6,939 nt of DNA from Rhodospirillaceae bacterium CCH5-H10 (GTDB taxonomy: Bacteria; Pseudomonadota; Alphaproteobacteria; Reyranellales; Reyranellaceae). The position numbers were made by a program, and so were the translations under genes. Positions 5,634-6,939 of the stretch are shown in pieces. Where the stretch lies: NCBI GenBank assembly GCA_001557035.1, contig LSKJ01000820.1, positions 1 to 6,939 on the forward strand, read 5' to 3'. Each line of letters opens with the position of its first letter. The first letter of the stretch is position 1. The notes under the pieces are model-generated. The model searched no databases. It was not told the DNA's origin and worked only from the letters and a program-made list of their open reading frames with translations.

Positions 5634-6635
5634 ATGCGCTACTTGATAACGGGGACCGCTGGCTTCATTGGGTTTCATCTCGCCAAGCGTATCCTTGAGC
5701 AAGGGCACGAAGTGGTCGGCATTGATGGAATGACGCCATACTACGACGTCAACCTGAAAAAAGATCGACACGCCATACTCGAAAGATTTGGTTCCTTCCA
5801 GGCATATTCTTGTATGCTTGAAGACTGGGCAGGACTGATCCGGGCCGCTAAACCATTCCAGCCGGAAATCGTGGTCCATCTGGCAGCACAGGCCGGCGTT
5901 CGCTACAGCCTTGAGAACCCGCGCGCTTATATCCAGACTAACATCGTTGGTAGCTTTAACATTATGGAGTTGTGTCGCGAAGTGAAGCCGCGGCATCTCC
6001 TGATGGCCTCGACCAGCTCCGTCTATGGCATGAGCACTTCCTCTCCCTTGCGCGAGGATAGTTCATCGGACCACCCGCTTACGATCTATGCAGCGAGCAA
6101 GAAATCTGTGGAGATCCTTGCACACTCCAACGCGCATCTCTGGGGGCTCCCTACGACAATTTTGCGTTTCTTCAGCGTCTATGGCCCGTGGGGCCGACCT
6201 GACATGGCGCTCTTCAAGTTCGTCCATAATATCTTGGCCGGCCAGCCTATCGATATCTACAACCGCGGCCAGATGCAGCGGGACTTTACCTATATAGATG
6301 ACGTCGTCGAGGCAGTGGTTCGGCTAGTGGACGATATACCGACCAGGAGCGAAGGCGACGACGCGATGGCTGGCGCGAGCAAAGTCGCGCCTTACCGCGT
6401 TGTCAACGTGGGTAGCGCACATCCAGTCGGCCTTTTGGAGCTTGTTGAAGAGGTCGAGCGAGCGCTCGGAAGGCAAGCAACGCGCAACTATATGGACATG
6501 CAGCCAGGCGACGTCGTCCGCACCGAGGCGGCTGCCGAGATTCTCAAGGAGTTGACTGGTTATCGACCCTCGACGCCCATGTCGAAGGGGGTTCGAGAAT
6601 TTGTCACTTGGTATCGTACCTACTATCGGGCCTGA
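5634..6635 (+). CDS. UDP-glucuronate 4-epimerase family protein (NAD-dependent, extended SDR)
   Basis: This predicted cytoplasmic epimerase of the GalE-like extended SDR family inverts C4 of a UDP-uronic acid, classically UDP-glucuronate to UDP-galacturonate (LpsL-type). Its 333 residues match the family length. GTAGFIG (7-13) is the NAD-binding glycine motif. TPYYDVNLKKDR (34-45) is the insertion characteristic of UDP-GlcA epimerases. ASTSSVYG supplies the active-site Ser/Thr, and Tyr152 and Lys156 form the YxxxK pair in YAASKKS. RFFSVYGPWGRPDMALFKF (178-196) is a family hallmark and RDFTYIDDVV follows. AGGAG (5626-5630) lies only 3 bases before the ATG, a tight but usable ribosome site. Next to a WbpA-type dehydrogenase, the real substrate could be UDP-GlcNAcA, yielding UDP-GalNAcA. 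The family is certain; the substrate is not. Confidence 0.92.
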   Translation: MRYLITGTAGFIGFHLAKRILEQGHEVVGIDGMTPYYDVNLKKDRHAILERFGSFQAYSCMLEDWAGLIRAAKPFQPEIVVHLAAQAGVRYSLENPRAYIQTNIVGSFNIMELCREVKPRHLLMASTSSVYGMSTSSPLREDSSSDHPLTIYAASKKSVEILAHSNAHLWGLPTTILRFFSVYGPWGRPDMALFKFVHNILAGQPIDIYNRGQMQRDFTYIDDVVEAVVRLVDDIPTRSEGDDAMAGASKVAPYRVVNVGSAHPVGLLELVEEVERALGRQATRNYMDMQPGDVVRTEAAAEILKELTGYRPSTPMSKGVREFVTWYRTYYRA

Positions 6636-6668
6636 AAGAACTCACGCCGTTCAAGGAAAGCGACTGAG

Positions 6669-6939
6669 ATGAAGCTCGCCTTCCCGTTGCCCCGTCGCCT
6701 CACCGTTCGACATTGGTGTCGACCGGATCTCCTGAGTTCGCTTGGTCTGGATCCCGTTCATGATCCCCTGCGCGAGGTCCTCGGGTCTGCGTCCGTTGGC
6801 AGGGTGCGTCAACCATCCCCAGAGGTGCGGGCTCGGGCGCATGCCATTCGTGAAGCTGCACGGGCTGCCGATCGTCGCGATTGCGGCGTTGCCCAGTTGC
6901 TGCCGCTTGTTTGCGAGTATCCTCGGAGCGAGGAACTTC
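6669..6939 (+). CDS. Unidentified protein, N-terminal part, runs off right edge
   Basis: An ATG 33 bases after the epimerase stop opens a frame that stays open for 90 codons to the window end. AAGGA (6653-6657), 11 bases upstream, can serve as ribosome site. The peptide starts MKLAFPLPRRLTVRHWCRPD and is arginine- and alanine-rich, with a probable helical stretch VRARAHAIREAARAADRR. It has no signal peptide, membrane segment or motif that I recognise. Close spacing and strand suggest that it belongs to the same operon as the dehydrogenase and epimerase, where a glycosyltransferase or other polysaccharide-assembly protein would be expected, but nothing in the sequence proves this. GC-rich DNA can give open frames of this length by chance. 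Confidence 0.45.
   Translation, partial: MKLAFPLPRRLTVRHWCRPDLLSSLGLDPVHDPLREVLGSASVGRVRQPSPEVRARAHAIREAARAADRRDCGVAQLLPLVCEYPRSEEL

Overview
This 6.9 kb window looks like part of a capsular or exopolysaccharide locus from a high-GC Gram-negative bacterium, most likely an alphaproteobacterium. The lineage call is an inference. It rests on the GC-rich codon use, the BexD/CtrA-type export lipoprotein, the two insertion-sequence types (IS5/IS427-like and IS3/IS407-like) and the close family match of the sugar-nucleotide genes. No RNA gene or CRISPR array was seen.

Layout. Positions 1-372 hold the 5' end of an IS5-family transposase on the minus strand, running off the left edge and lacking a usable start. 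Positions 376-1196 hold no recognisable gene, but they contain a 17-bp palindrome and a weak promoter candidate. A full-length outer-membrane polysaccharide export lipoprotein follows (best start GTG at 1230, end 2429). Positions 2430-3314 are a decayed stretch. It holds a 28-codon reading frame right behind the export gene that may be the stump of the next export gene, a palindrome with the same arms as the TraR tra box, and a short hydrophobic reading frame that stops exactly at the next element. Positions 3315-4075 are an internally deleted, mutated IS3-family element. A strong -35/-10 pair lies just past its right end. Behind it are a nucleotide-sugar dehydrogenase (4177-5559), a UDP-uronate 4-epimerase (5634-6635) and an unidentified reading frame that runs off the right edge (from 6669).

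How the genes fit together. The dehydrogenase oxidises C6 of a UDP-sugar, most likely UDP-GlcNAc, to the uronic acid, and the epimerase probably inverts C4. Together they would supply an acidic sugar for a surface polysaccharide. The export lipoprotein would form the outer-membrane exit channel for such a polymer. The inner-membrane partners expected beside it (CtrB/BexC/KpsE-like protein, ABC permease, ATPase) are absent from the window, and their usual place is taken by insertion-sequence debris. The main story is a polysaccharide locus reshaped by two insertion sequences, not a clearly new system. The points most worth checking are the tra-box-like palindrome, the truncated small membrane reading frame, the post-export-gene stump and the promoter beside the IS3 end.
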